64,000 nt of DNA, from contig CM049307.1 in NCBI GenBank assembly GCA_026874595.1, positions 32,537,862 through 32,601,861 of the forward strand, given 5' to 3'. The notes below the pieces were generated by a model. It had not been told where the DNA came from. It ran no database searches and saw only the letters and a program-made list of their open reading frames with translations. This stretch comes from Sipunculus nudus (lineage: Eukaryota > Annelida > Sipuncula > Golfingiida > Sipunculidae). Position 1 is the stretch's first letter; each line of letters begins with the position of its first letter. Below are positions 12,237-25,444 of the stretch, piece by piece. The translations under genes and the position numbers were made by a program.

Positions 12237-13354
12237 ACTAGAGGACCTCTTTTTTGTGACAAAAACAACTATGTGTCTCCCCTCACTGTTGACCACACTT
12301 TCCCAAATTTGAGGGGAAAAAAGGACCCCTTCAAAAGATTGGTGTTAACTTAAATCCTGGACTTCTGAAGATTTGACCTTGTCTGGTGATGATCAAGGTA
12401 ATTAACCAGGATATGAACTGATCAGAGTTTTTATTCCGGCTGATTTGACCTTGAAGATCCAGATGAAGATCACCAGATTTTGAGCTCCTCAAGGAACTTA
12501 ATTAAAACAATTAGTGTTTTAAATTTGAGGAAAAAATATGTGATACTTAAAAAATTATGGGGTTCACCAAAATTTTTATTTCACCCAATTAGACCTTGAT
12601 GATGTAGCTCAAGGTCGCCAGTTTGTAAATTGTTGGAGATATTGGTAGAGACAATTCACATTGAATTTCATGAAAATAAATCAAGTTGTTCAAAAGGTAT
12701 AGCATTCAAAAGTAATTTCTATCCTGGCTGATTTGGCCTTGAAGATCCTAATCAAGGTCACCTGTTTTAGAGCACCTTAGGGGACATGATCAAAACAATT
12801 AGTTTTGCAAATTTGAGGAAAAATTATGTGTTACTTCTAAAGTTATAGGGTTCACAAATTTCGCCTATTTGACTATGATATTGAAGGTCAAGGTCACCAG
12901 TTTACGAACTTGTCTGTGATTTTGGTAGAGACATTTCAACATAGGTCGCATTTCATGAAAATATATTTGGTGGTTCAAATGTCATATTGTTCTCAAATAC
13001 TTTAGATTCTGGCTGATTTGACTCTGAAGATCATGATCAAGGTCACCAGATTTCAAGCTCCTCAGAGAACTTGATTAAACAATTAGTGTTTTATATTTGA
13101 GAAAAAAATATGCAATACTTCAAAAGTTATGGGGTTCACAAAAAAATTCTATTTCGGCCTATTTGACCTTGTTGATGAAGGTCAAGGTCACTGGATTTCA
13201 AACTTGTCTAAGATATTGGTAGAAACAATTCTAATTTAAAATTCCATGATAAATTTTGAGATATTCAAAAGTTATTGCATTCACAAGATATGACACAGAC
13301 ACCGACGACAGTTATACACAATATGGTTCCCCCCATGAGGAAGGGAGACATAAT
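12237..13354 (+). mobile_element. H9 rolling-circle-like nonautonomous element
   Basis: Starts ACTAGAGGACCTC (5' mini-hairpin GAGG-A-CCTC) followed by TGTGTCTCCCCTC. The 3' end, GAGGAAGGGAGACATAAT, is its imperfect inverse and can fold with the preceding TATGGTTCCCCC. The body is about four degenerate units of roughly 270-300 bp with 'ttgaccttga..aggtcaaggtcacc', 'ttattggtagagacaattc' and 'caaaagttatgggttcac'. A short CACAGACACCGACGACAG stretch precedes the 3' hairpin. No ORF of interest. Confidence 0.68.
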
Positions 13355-14229
13355 GAGAAAAATTCCTTCAAATTACTTATTGCTATTTATTTGTGACAAT
13401 TTGAACTATAATATGCATGGCTGTATTTTGAAGCTATTAATTCTTCTTATTTATGAAAGATATTTTGTTTGAAGGATTTACCTCAATTTTACAATGCTTA
13501 ATGGACAGAATTTTTCTAGAACTTGAGACCTTAATTGTACTAATAAAATTAAAATGTCAACAATATTAGATCAGGCATCCACTCCAGAGCTGTGTTTGAC
13601 ATCAATTAACCAATGTGAAAATTATATATTCTTTATATATCATCTTCAAAAATCAATATACCAAAGCTCTTACAGCCTCTTTAAATACCAACAAGAAACA
13701 ACATGTTTTTTGTCTTTCAATCATTGTTTCAGATATGGTCTGTAAACAGGTAAGAGCTGACCCTGTGACTGATCACAGACTAAGGAGAAAAGAACCCTAT
13801 AGCCAGGAATGAAGACGTATTGTTCATGAGAGTCCAAGTTTAAGAGAAGAATAATAATGTGGCCAACACAGTGATGGGCTGGGAATCAAACTGATTGCCC
13901 GTACTTGTGTGGAGAAATCATTCTGGTAGATGAAGGTTACATTGATTTTTCTTTCGTGTTCCTCAAAGAAGCTCTCACTGCAGCTGCAGCTTATATAGAG
14001 GGTCCAAAGCTCAGGGAAACTGGATAATTTCCTACTGTCATCCATGCTTGTGACAACCTGCTATCCCTGCAGTTTGTCATCCCCAGTACACCTTTATGTT
14101 ACATCTGAAGGCTTTATTACAGAGATAAAAGTAACTTGAATAGCATTCCTGTTATCATACTTTCATATCAAAAACAGGTTTCTCATGCATTACCCCTCCA
14201 AACTTACTCAAAATATTACTTTCTTATTC
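13355..14229. other. Intronic DNA, nothing recognised
   Basis: No repeat or coding signal stands out. ORFs are 60-75 codons with no family resemblance. Confidence 0.5.
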
Positions 14230-15150
14230 ATCGAGCTATGGCATTTTCTTTACAACTGTTTCAATGAACAACATCAGCAGTTCCTTGTACCTTAGCTGTA
14301 TTGGTAAATTTGTTTACCCCTGTTTTATTGAGCTACCATGGCAGTTCCTTTTACCTTTATCTACTTGGCCTATGCTGGCACTGTCTTAAACCTTAATTCT
14401 CTTACCCTATTTTGAGCACTCTCGTTTTCTTGAGCTGCATTTTATTTTATGGTTTTTCTCTTGAAGTATAGTGACATTGTCTTACACATTTGTTCTCTTG
14501 AGGGACAATGACAGATACTTGTACCTTTAATCTCTTGAAATATAGTGGCTTTATCTTGTACATTTGTTATTTTAAACTTTGGTGACACTGCCTTGTATAT
14601 TCATTCTTTTGAGGAACAATGACAGTTTCTTTTACCTTTTAATTCTTAAACTATAGTCACATCTTTTTGTACATTTGTTCTCTTGAGGAACAATGACAGT
14701 TCCTTATACGTTTTACCTCCTGAACTATAGTGGCATTTTCATGTACATTTGTTCTCTTAACCTGCAATGGCAATTGTACGATTGGTCTTTTGAACAACTC
14801 TGACTAATTCTGTTATTCTTGTTTACTAATACAGTTGCATTTTATGAACCACTGTTTTCTAGAGCTACAGTGGCATTTTCTTTTACCAAAATTCTCTTGA
14901 GCTATAATGGCATACTGTATTTATATGTTTCTTCTCTTGTGCCATAGTGCCAGGTTCTTGTATTTTTATTCTCTGGAGCTTCAGTAGCATTAAATGTACC
15001 TTTGTTCTCTTGAGGCATAGTGACAGTTTCTTGCATCCTTGTTTGCTAGGGCTACACCAGTAGTTTCTTCCACTTTTGTTCCTTATGTTTCAGTTGCAGT
15101 TTAAGTGCATTTGTTCTTCAGTTTTAATGGCTGTTCTTTTTTACATTATG
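14230..15150. repeat. Old, degenerate tandem repeat, period about 45-60 bp
   Basis: A unit resembling 'ttcttgtacctttgttctcttgaGGaacaatgacag', alternating with 'gagctatagtggcatt', recurs some 15 or more times with heavy divergence (for example near 14530, 14620, 14680, 14740, 14880, 15010). Strong T bias on this strand. It looks like a decayed satellite. Confidence 0.7.
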
Positions 15151-15862
15151 CACTGTTATAACTTCTGACTACAACAGTTCACTGGATAAAGACTTTGTTT
15201 CATCAAAGTAGCTTTGCATTACAGCTGATAACATTCTGAAAAATGAGGAATAAAGCATACAGCTTTAAAGTGCTTTAACTTCCAAATGTCATTATAGAAT
15301 GTTTTTTACAAAGATCCAGCAAAGAACTTCATTGCATGGAGTCGTGATTTGACAGACAGCTTGCAGCTTTCAAGTGACCTTGAAATGCAGTTTGTTAATG
15401 GAACACACCATGGCGTTCACTACATCTGCTCTCATATTATCTCCTTTTACACATTATCAATGTGACTTTATCTGTGGGTTAGCACTGTGCATGACATTGA
15501 TGGAATTCACTGGGAGGAATATGAGTGTTCTGAATGTTTGTAAAAAGTTAATAGAGTCAAATAATCAACAGCAGCCGGTGGAACTGTCATTGTTTCTGGC
15601 ATTTCATGTATAAAACACCTGCACCTTTAGACCTCACAGGACAACAGGTGCTTATGAGTGCTGAAACAAGGTTCCTTCTAAGAGGGAAAAATAGGTCTAT
15701 GGTGGTTGTCACGGCAGGGTGCACGAATGTACCACCAGTGTCAGGATGATGCATTTTCACAGTTCAAGTATGACCTCATATTAAAGCAGTAATGGTTATA
15801 TAAGGTCAACATGAAGTCTTAAAGAAGAAGTACCTTACAAATGGTGAAGGAATTTTGAACTA
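15151..15862. other. Intronic DNA, nothing recognised
   Basis: No repeat family or coding signal identified. The 79-codon plus-strand ORF at 15374 shows no family signature. Confidence 0.45.
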
Positions 15863-18800
15863 GTGGCCCACGGGCCATGACGCTCAGCTGAATTCAAGGA
15901 ATGTTGAACAATGAGAAAGATGACTGCCAGAGTGCCAAAAACTCATGAATTTTATGAAATGTCGGGTTTACGAGAAAACTCTCCAAGACAGATTGACATG
16001 GCAAATTTCAGACCAATATCTAGAACCATTCCTGAGATATGAGCAATTTTCCCCAAAAGCACATGTACGTATGGACGCCACAGGAAAACAATTGCAGATG
16101 TGGTGCCACCAGTCTTGAGTACAAGATGGAGCAGGCCAAGGTCTATGGACATGCACATTTTCCGGCCAATATGGCACACCATTCCTAGGAAAAAAAATTA
16201 ATTTATTTTACAGAAACAGGAAGGTAGGTGGTGTCACCTGTCTGGTTTACGAGAAAATTTTCCAAGATGGATGGACATGCCAAATTTCAGACCAATACCT
16301 TGAACCACTCCTGAGATATTAGCAATTTTCACCTAGAGCAGATGTACGGATGGATGCCACAGGAAAATGATTGCAGGTGGCTGCACCAGTCTTGAGTACA
16401 AGATGGGGGAGTCCAAGATCTATGAATTTGGACAATTTCAGGCTAATATGACAAGTCATCCTGAGAAAAGGGCATTTATTTATTTTATAAAACCAGGTGG
16501 CGCCATCTGTCTGGTTTACCAGAAAATTTTCCAAGATGGATGGACATGCCAAATTTCAGACCAATACCTTGAACCACTCCTGAGATATGAGCAATTTTCA
16601 CCCAGAGCAGATGTACGGATGGATGCCACAGGAAAATGATTGCAGGTGGCTGCACCAGTCTTGAGTACAAGATAGCACCAGTTGGCAGGAACTGATGGAA
16701 CACTCCATGACTAATATTCATGCAAAGAATCATGGTGATCCATCATTAGTTATTCAGATACTCTGGCTTTTGTATCAAATTTTTAATTATTCTGAGGGGT
16801 ACTTTCAAGACCCATAGCTCGGAGGATATGGGTAACAGAGATCTAATTTCAAGTTTCCAAGGCGATTTTTTATGGACCTCCCTGGATGTCAAGTAAAAAG
16901 ATTCAAGGTCAAGTGGTTACAATTTATGCCCTGTTAACAGATGACAGCTTCTTTGAAGGTATCAAATTAGAGAAAAAAATTTGTAAAAATAAAAAATACA
17001 GGTGTCGCCACCAGATGCAGAAACTGATGAATCATTCCATGATCAATATCCATGCAAAGAATCATGGTGATCAATGCAGTAGTTCTTCAGATACCTGAGG
17101 TTTTGTATCAAATTTTCCATTATTCTGGGGGTACTTCGGAGCCCCATAGCTCACGGGTTATGGATAACAGAGACCTAATATCAGGTTTCCAAGGAGATTT
17201 TTTATGGACCTCCCTGGATGTCAAGTAAAAAGATTTCAGGTCCAGAGGTTACGATTTGTGCCCTGTTAACAGATGACAGCTTCTTTGAAGGGATCAAAAA
17301 TAGAGTAAAAATAGTAAAAAATTATAAAATACAGGTGGCACCACCAGTTTGCAGGAACTGATGGAACATTCCATGATAAATATCCATGCAAAGAACCATG
17401 GTGATCAATGCAATAGTTGTTCAGATACTTGAGGTAGTGTATCAAATTTTCGATTATTCTGGGGGTACTTCAAAGCCCCATAGCTCGGAGAATATGGGTA
17501 ACAGCTATCACCTAATTTCAGGTTTCCAAGGAGATTTTTTATGGAACTCCCTGGATGTCAAGTAGGAAGATTCCAGGTTCAAAGGTTATGATTTGTGCAC
17601 TTTAACAGATGACAGCTTCTTTGAAGGTATCAAAAATAGAGAAAAAAATAGTAAAAATAAGAAAAATACAGGTGGCCCCACCAGTTTGCACAAACTGACG
17701 GAACTCTCCATGATCAATATCCATGCAAAGAATCATGGTGATCAAGGCATAAGTATTCAGATACTGAAGCTTTTGTATCAAATTTTTTATTATTCTGGGG
17801 GTACTTCGGAGACCCATAGCTCGGAGAATATGGGTAACAGAGACCTAATTTCAGGTTTCCTAGGAGATTTTTAATGGACCTCCCTGAATGTAAAGTTAGA
17901 AGATTCCAGCTCCAGTGGTTATGATTTGTGCCCTGTTAACAGATGACAGTTTCTTTGAAAATATTAAAACAGAGAAAAACTAGAATATCAGCAGAAGCTG
18001 ACAAAAGCCCTCAGCCAAAAGAACAGTGTTTAAAGGTGGTAACAGTAACAAGTACTAAATATCTGTTCTCACATGGATGTATATCTGTACATGTCTCAGT
18101 TATAAATTTAAACTGGAGAGGTATGTACCATGATTCATAATTAATCCACCAAATGCTTCCTGAAAAATAAGCTTCTAAGTTTTATTCTATTATAAGCTCT
18201 GTGACCTTGAAAAGTAGGTCAAGGTCACCCATCTATTGTGAATCCTTTTAGAGATATCCCGCTCACAAGCCCAAAGTTGAAAAATCTGATAAAAATTCAT
18301 AAAAAATCAGAAATTGTAGGTGGCGCCACCAAACTTGTGTAGCAGGTACAGACTATCAGTCCAAATTATCATAGTAAGTTTTGTGAAAATCCACCAAATG
18401 GTTCCTGAGTAATAAGCATCTAAGTGTTTTTCTATAATCAGCTCTAAAATGTAGAAAAATAGGTCAAAGTCACCCATCTTCGAACTTGACCGAGATTTTG
18501 TCGATATACATCTGTACCGAGGAAATAAAATCCTGATGGTGAATCCTTTTCCAGATATCCGGCTCACAAGGTAAAAGTTAACGGACGCCGGACGGACAGA
18601 CGGACAGACAGACGGACGGACAGCTTGGGTGACGACAATAGCCCATCAGCCTAAGGGCTGAGGGCTAAAAATTGTAAAAATTAATCAAATACAGGTGGCG
18701 CCACCAGTTTGCAGGAACTCGAGGAACACTCCATGATCAATATCCAGGCAAAGAATCATGGTGATCAAGGCAGTGGTTATTCAGATACTGAAGCTTTTGA

Positions 18801-19649
18801 ATCAAATTTTTGATTATTCTGGGGGGGTACTTCGGAGCCCCATAGCTCACAGGTTATGGGTAACAAAGACCTAATTTCAGGTTTCCAAGGAGATTTTTTC
18901 ATGGACCTCCCTGGATGTCAAGTAAGAAGTTTCCAGGTCCAGAGGTTATGATTTGTGCCCTGTTAACAGATGACAGCTTCTTTGAAGGGATCAAAAATAG
19001 AGAAAAAAATTGTAAAAATTAGAAAAATACAGGTGGTGCCACCAGTTTGCAGGAACTTACTGAACACTCCATGATCAATATTCATGCAAAGAATCATGGT
19101 GATCAAGGCAGTATTTATTCAGATACTGAAGCTTTTGTATCAAATTTTTTATTATTCTGGGGGGTACATACTTCAAAGCCCCATAGCTCGGAGAATATGG
19201 GTAACAGCTATCGACACCTAATTTCAGGTTTCCAAGGAGATTTTTTATGGACCTCCCTGGATGTCAAGTTAGAAGATTCCAGGTCCAGAGGTTATGATTT
19301 GTGCCCTGTTAACAGATGACAGCTTCTTTGAAGGTGTCAAAAATAGAGAAAAAAAATTGTAAAAATTAGAAAAATACAGGTGGCGCCACCAGTTTGCAGG
19401 AACTGACGGAACACTCCATGATTAATATTCATGCAAAGAAGAGACCCATAGTTTGGAGAATATGGGTAACAGACACCTAATTTCAGGTTTCTAAGGAGAT
19501 TTTTTCATGGACCTCCCTGGATGTCAATTAGAAGATTCCAGGTCCAGTGGTTATGATTTGTGCCCTGTTAATGGACAGCCAGACGGCCGGACGCCGGACA
19601 AAGGGTGATCACTATTGCTCACATGACTTTCAGTAAGCTGAGCTAATAA
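15863..19649 (+). mobile_element. H1 element, long copy, interrupted by H4
   Basis: The 5' end has a GGCCCACGGGCC hairpin and GCTCAGCTGAA. The 3' end is 'tgctcacatgactttcagtaagctgagctaataaa' in H1 style, preceded by a GACGGCCGGACGCCGGAC microsatellite remnant. The first 800 bp carries a different module ('tctggtttacgagaaaattttccaagatgg', also found in H6). From 16670 there are about seven tandem units of 330-345 bp (unit joints near 16675, 17004, 17334, 17671, 18691, 19030 and 19377) with GGTGGCGCCACCAGTTTGCAG, 'gatcaatatccatgcaaag' and 'gccctgttaacagatgacag'. An H4 element (17979-18670) sits in one unit at an A|A site. Unit translations give ORFs of up to 90-93 codons but no conserved protein. 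Confidence 0.75.
17979..18670 (+). mobile_element. H4 rolling-circle-like element nested in H1
   Basis: Starts ACTAGAATATCAGCAGAAGC: the 5' hairpin TCAGC-agaa-GCTGA is followed by GCCCTCAGCC. The 3' end GGCTGAGGGCTAAAA is the exact inverse of GCCCTCAGCC and pairs with AGCCCATCAGCC to form the terminal hairpin (18640-18666). A GGACAGACGGAC microsatellite (18589-18622) precedes it. The flanking H1 sequence (GAGAAAA ... AATTGTAAAAATTA) rejoins without a target duplication. One GGTGGCGCCACC lies at 18319. Confidence 0.78.
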
Positions 19650-21722
19650 AGTATGAAAAATCAGTCTTGATGATGAAACTTAAAATTGTAGACATTTTTT
19701 TTTCTTTGTGAAGTTCCTCGGTCAATGATAATCCATATTATGATGATAGTGTCCTCTCCCTGCAAAATTTACTCTATAGCCACAATGATAAAGATAATGA
19801 TATATCCTTAAAGTGGCTTGGGATATTTTTGTTTTCAAGGAGATCCAGTCAAATTCTGACCACATGGTGAAGAAAGTGTTCTTTCTCAAAGGGCAACTAT
19901 AACTCAATTTTGCAGATTGCTTTAGTCTCAATATCATCACTCAATGATGAAGTTGACACTTTTCCCCCTATATGAGGAATGTCCAAGAAAAAATGCTCTT
20001 GGGTAACTATCAGTACCATAATTTTCCTTTTCTATCAGCTGGGGATGAAATCTCAGAGATAGCCAGCAAGATCATGCTATTCATGTTTATACAAAGTCAT
20101 GATATATTATTACACCTATTGCATTATGATTCATCCAATGTATCTCAATCCTGACCTGCTCACTCTGTGACAACAACCTTTCACATTCTATATTTTGGAG
20201 TTATAAGGTGATCAACATTACAATATTTCATCTGCAGCTAACTTTTTGTCTGGAATGGGGACTGCATGATCTGAAAGAATGGGCAAGTCATGCCATCCAT
20301 CTTATCTGGTGGCAACATCGAGTGAGGGAACAATATCCTGGGGTCATCTCTCATCAGGAAGAAAGTGAAATCTGACTAATGCTTTTAGGTAACAAGCTCT
20401 GACATTTAAAGCTTTAATACTACTCATTCATTCTGGTGGGATTACTTTTTCACATAATACTTAACTGGGCAGAATTAATCTGATTATCTCTCAATATAAA
20501 GAAGGTTCCATATTAATTTTTTTCTGGATGCTAGAATTAAAAAATTCCTACTTTTTTAATCCAAAAAAATTATATTCAATGGATGATGAACTAGCATACT
20601 GTAACAACTGAAATATAATGAACTTAACTGATCATGCATTCAATTCTAATATTTTCAGGTTTTTTTAAAGGAAAGCATGTTTTAATAAACATTCTATTTA
20701 ATACATTTCATGACAATACTGTATTCAGCAATTATATTTAAACAGACAATTATGTTCAACAATATTAAACTTAATTTGCAGATAACTATATATTCATGTC
20801 ATATTGGAAATCTGGAATTACCATATTTTTTTTAATTGCATATACAGGCTAGAGTACAGGCAATGGGAGCACTTTTTAGTTATTCTAAAGCTTCTTCAGT
20901 CTCAACACTGATTTTCCTAACAAATTCTTACTATCTTTCCACCATTTTTTTCCTTCAGCTGCTGTTAACACAGAAGTATAACATCACTTTCTGATATCAG
21001 TTTAAGAAATTCTACAGTGAAGATTTGCTAATATCAACTTCTTGATTTATTACCATTGACATTCAAACATTTGCAGGTGTGTATACAGAAATGATTAATA
21101 ATATTAAAACAATGTGTACCTTTGCAAGGAGTTCATGTTTTTATCCTATTGGTTTGTTTGTTAAATACTTCACCCTAAAGTCTCCACTTTTTGTTTAGAG
21201 CTGACATAATCATAGCTGCCATTGCTCTGGCAGGCCGAGCTCACCTGATATGCAGAAGCTTGCTGTCTATGAATGCTATCTAGTTATATCACTCCAGCAG
21301 AATTCACACACACTGATGATATTGTTGCTTATGGGTAATATATGACGCACCCTTGGTTATCTGTATAACGTCTAGTAGGTTGTGTCAAATTAACAGCACA
21401 CCCATACCTTCACAAATTAATAACAGATGGAGAGTCAGATGTTTGGTTTCCAAATATGGAAAGTGGAAGAAAAATTACTTTATGATAATCAAGATTGAAG
21501 AGGTAACTATTGGATATACTTATATAGCATTTTAGGTTCTTACTTAGAGGATGCTTCTATGTGATAAACCAGTAATTCATATTGTGCCCTATTATCTAAG
21601 CATATAAACAAAACATGGTCACTGTGCCATTCCCTTTTTTTTACGAGATTATCCCTTTGACCAAAGGAAATATTTGAATTATTACTAAATCTGATCATTT
21701 GGATGAACTCACCTATGATAAA
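19650..21722. other. Intronic DNA, nothing recognised
   Basis: AT-rich, with chance ORFs up to 72 codons and no repeat structure recognised. Confidence 0.5.
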
Positions 21723-21838
21723 ACAAGGGACCCATGGGTCATATCACTCAGTTGAAATTTGGAAAATTTTAGCAAATGCAAAATATACTTATTTCTTTGA
21801 TCAAGTTTATAAAGTTAATAAATGTGCAATATTACATA

Positions 21839-23646
21839 CCGTAATGTCTACATCAGTTCGTATCCTTCATTAGTTCGCACACTATAAATTTCCTGAATCA
21901 TATTTTTCTATATTACATATATGAATTCGTACACCAACATACTGTGCCGATATTAGCTATTGCCGGTGACCACCGGCGGTCCGTATGAACAGTAATTGTA
22001 GCTATGATTAAAACGGCTTTGCATGCGCAGATGAATCAAATGTCTACGCTGTTCACCTGATAACAACACATCTTTATGTCTAAGTGCGAGGAAGTAACAT
22101 GATAATTTATCGGAACAATTTTATCAGATTTGCGACTTCATGTATGTAAATAGGAAAAACTGTCGCTTAACTGATACCGATGGGCCATCTTTGCTTCAGA
22201 CTTGTTACAGCATGAATGTGATTTTAGCAATAGAACTCGAGGTAAAAAGTGTGTCTTAAATAATAATATTTGTTTACTTAATAATATAATAAGAAGGATT
22301 TGTAAGTGGGACAAAAATCACATTAGCTGATGATCATATACTAGTAATCCACTTGGGACAAACCTCGCACGGGCCACTGATCACAGGCATGACCTTGTGC
22401 TACAAGACATCGAAGGTTTTGAACCGCAGCTACAAAGGATATACCGCTGTCTTCAAGGGTTTTAATTTGATAAATCCCGGTTATGTCCGTGAAATAATTT
22501 ATTTTTTTTCCCCGCTGTATAAATCTTAGTAGAATCTCCCAAATAAACTTCCGCGTAATTCGTTGGTTACTGTGGCCATTTGGTTAAAGGCGCATGATCT
22601 GCTTTAATGTGAACTATGTGTGTCCCTGATTCAAATCTACCAATTTATTCCCCCTTTTATGTTACTCCCCCGTCCCAGTTTAAAAATATGATAAACATAT
22701 ATTTTTTTCATTTATTTCTTTCCACTGAAATTACCAAACGGGTAAAATAAACAATTTATTGAAATATATAAATAAATCTGCTGAGATTACATATTCACGG
22801 CTGTAATAAGTTCACTTGCCGCCAGGTGGCACCCCGAATAAATTTCATTAACGCCCTAAGAAAATCACCATTACCATTTTATTAGGGCGTATTCTGCAAT
22901 CCATACAAATAATGTTTGTAAATGAATTAAATGTTGCCATGAAGTATTACAAAACAATAGCCCATTTTCTTACCACTAATGATGCTTCGCACCGCTGTAG
23001 GCCGTGAGAGACCCCTGGCTAATGATGTTTTCCTTTCATGTCCAAACTGTGAAACACTTCGTTGCTTGTTTGTTTACCAATAATTTATTTGATGTGTAAT
23101 ATTAAGGTTATCAGTGACTCCTGTCAATTTTGTTTGCACCAAAGCCGTGATCAAATAAATTTGTTAACATACTAATGAGGTACAAATTTAACAGTCTGGG
23201 GTAATGAATAACTGAAGTTCTATTGCCGGTAGCTGGATTTTTGACGATCTTTATGATCTTTTGTGCCGGTCTGTGGGTTATGAATGTTAAGTTTGTTACG
23301 GCCGGCAGTACAGGCCGACCCAGTTACCCAAGACCGGCGCGGCTAAAACCCTGCATATTATACATATATATATATATAAAACACCAATTTATAAAATGCC
23401 AGTTACGGGATAAACTGGATATCTTTTTCGTCACCAGCAGCGCTCACATATATTCCCGATCAAGTATTAAATAATAATTAACATGGGAGTTGCAGTACAT
23501 CATCTATTATCGCCCATTGCCGGTTCTCAGGTGTCAAACGATCTTCTCTCCTGCAATATTCTAATTTTTCATATTTTACATATAATAATTCACACACTGA
23601 GAAAAATTACTATTTTTTCCTGTACGAATTCAAGTAGACATTACGG
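21839..23646. mobile_element. CCGTAATG-type nonautonomous DNA transposon, TA duplication
   Basis: CCGTAATGTCTAC at 21839-21851 is repeated exactly in reverse complement at 23634-23646 (GTAGACATTACGG), with TA flanking both ends (21837-21838 and 23647-23648). Length 1808 bp. The interior is richer in CG than the surroundings (CCGGTGACCACCGGCGG near 21965; GCCGGCAGTACAGGCCG near 23302) and has no transposase ORF. TA duplication and TIR style suggest the Tc1/mariner-pogo group. The first six TIR bases match the element at 53614-55036. Confidence 0.8.
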
Positions 23647-23980
23647 TACATTGATTCACAATTCTAAAACTGCATCAACATTTATTAATAATTAGGTCAG
23701 ATAACATCACATTATGCACACAGATGTATTTATTTTTTTTAAGACAAAATTTTTATAAATTTGCAAAACAATAAATATCTGAAAATCATTTGATTTAGAA
23801 TTCACAATTTTAAATTGCACCACTATTTATCCATAATCTGGTTTGATTTATTATCAAATTATGCATACTGATGGGTTTAAATATAATTTTATTTCCTAAA
23901 ATTATTTAAAAGAAAACTAGTTTCTTTTACAATGCTACATTACTAAATGGCATCTCCTGGATTGCAGTGACCCATGACAA

Positions 23981-25189
23981 ACTAGAATACGGGTAGTCGA
24001 CAAGCGACTACGTGTATCCGCCTAAATCAGAGTGGAACAGGTGAAGTGAGGCATGGATTGAGTGGCAAGGGAAAATAGAGTGAATTGTTGCATATTAGCA
24101 TGGATGTCTGCAGCCAAATTGTCTATGTAGGTTGCGCCACCTACCACAAAATCCAGAAAGCCGTCCAAGTTGTATACATATGCAAAATTTAAGGCAGATA
24201 AGTCAAACCACTACATGTATATGAGTGATTTTTGCCTGCCGCAGACAAACAGACAGACGCTGTGCAAAAATGGTTGCAGGTGGTGCCACCAGTTTTGCTT
24301 ATGATAAAGAGCTATGTGAGAACTATACACATGCAAAAGCTCTCCAAGGGCTACATTTGTGCAAAAAAATTTTCCTGATCGGTCAAACGGTTCCCGAGAT
24401 ATGAGCTTGGATGTCTGCTGCATAAACTAGGATGTAGGTGGCACCACCTGTCATAAAATCAAGAGAGCTGTCGGGGATGTATAAACCTGCAAAATTTTAG
24501 GCAGATATGTCAAACCACTGCCGAGATATGAGTGATTTTATCCCATGGCAGACAAACAGACGGGAGCTGTGCAAAAATGGCTGCAGGTGGCGCCATCAGT
24601 TTTGCGTATGATAAAGAGCTATGTGAGGTCTATACACATGCAGAATTTTGTCCCAATCGGTCAAACGGTTCCCGAGATATGAGCTTGGATGTCTGCAGCG
24701 TAAACGTGAATGTAGGTGGCGCCACCTGTCATAAAATCAGAAAAGCTATCCAAGATGTATAAGCATGCCAATTTTCAGGTGAATTAGTAAAACCACTGCA
24801 GAGATATGAGTGATTTTAACCCAAGGCAAAGGAACAGATGGACACTGTGCAAACACGGTTGAAGGTGGCGCCACCATTTTTGTGTATGTTATAAAGCTCT
24901 CCAAGGGCTACATTTGTGCAAATGAATTTTCCTGATCGGTCAAACGGTTCCCGAGATATGTGGGTTTATGTGTGGAAACAGATGCACAAACGGACGCAGA
25001 GCGCAGAGGAAAGGTCAGAGGTCAAAACAAAATAGAGGCGCAGCAGTTCACATGTGACCCGAACATAATCCTGGGTTTCGTAAAATTCCGCCCAGTGGTT
25101 ACAGAGAATTCTCCGGGCACCTACGCAGCGGCGGCGGCAGTGGGCTGAAAACATAGTTTCCGCAAAACTCTGTTTTGGCGGATACAATT
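23981..25189 (+). mobile_element. H2 rolling-circle-like element (copy A)
   Basis: Starts ACTAGAATACGG, then a perfect 5' hairpin (GTAGTCG-acaag-CGACTAC) and GTGTATCCGCC, the inverse of the 3' terminal GGCGGATACA. The 3' hairpin is TCCGCAAAAC-tct-GTTTTGGCGGA. A GCGGCGGCGG stretch lies just inside it, near 25126. The body is about two units of roughly 280 bp, each with two GGTGGCGCCACC-type sites (exact at 24715 and 24864) and 'gatcggtcaaacggttcccgagatatga'. Nested in the H5 element 21723-28397. Confidence 0.8.
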
Positions 25190-25444
25190 ATATCAGGTAC
25201 CCTGGCACAGCTGACCAGAAGTGGGCTGGCAGGAGTTTCACAATGCCAGTGAATACAATATGAGCCTCCAAATAAAGTCAATAACCTGCCTAATTTTCCA
25301 GCTTTCATTTTCGAATTTGAGATTTTAACAGATTAAATTGTTATGTAAAAATGCTGTGAAAATTTAATAAAAAAATTCTTGCATGAAAAAATATGCCATG
25401 GCCAAATTTAAGGAAATTATTTTCTATTTATGCTAATAACTTAA

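Noticed and set aside
16670-19440. Regularly spaced repeats considered as CRISPR-like or centromeric satellite
   Set aside because: Units are 330-345 bp, fully repeated without unique spacers, and bounded by element ends. Eukaryotic context.
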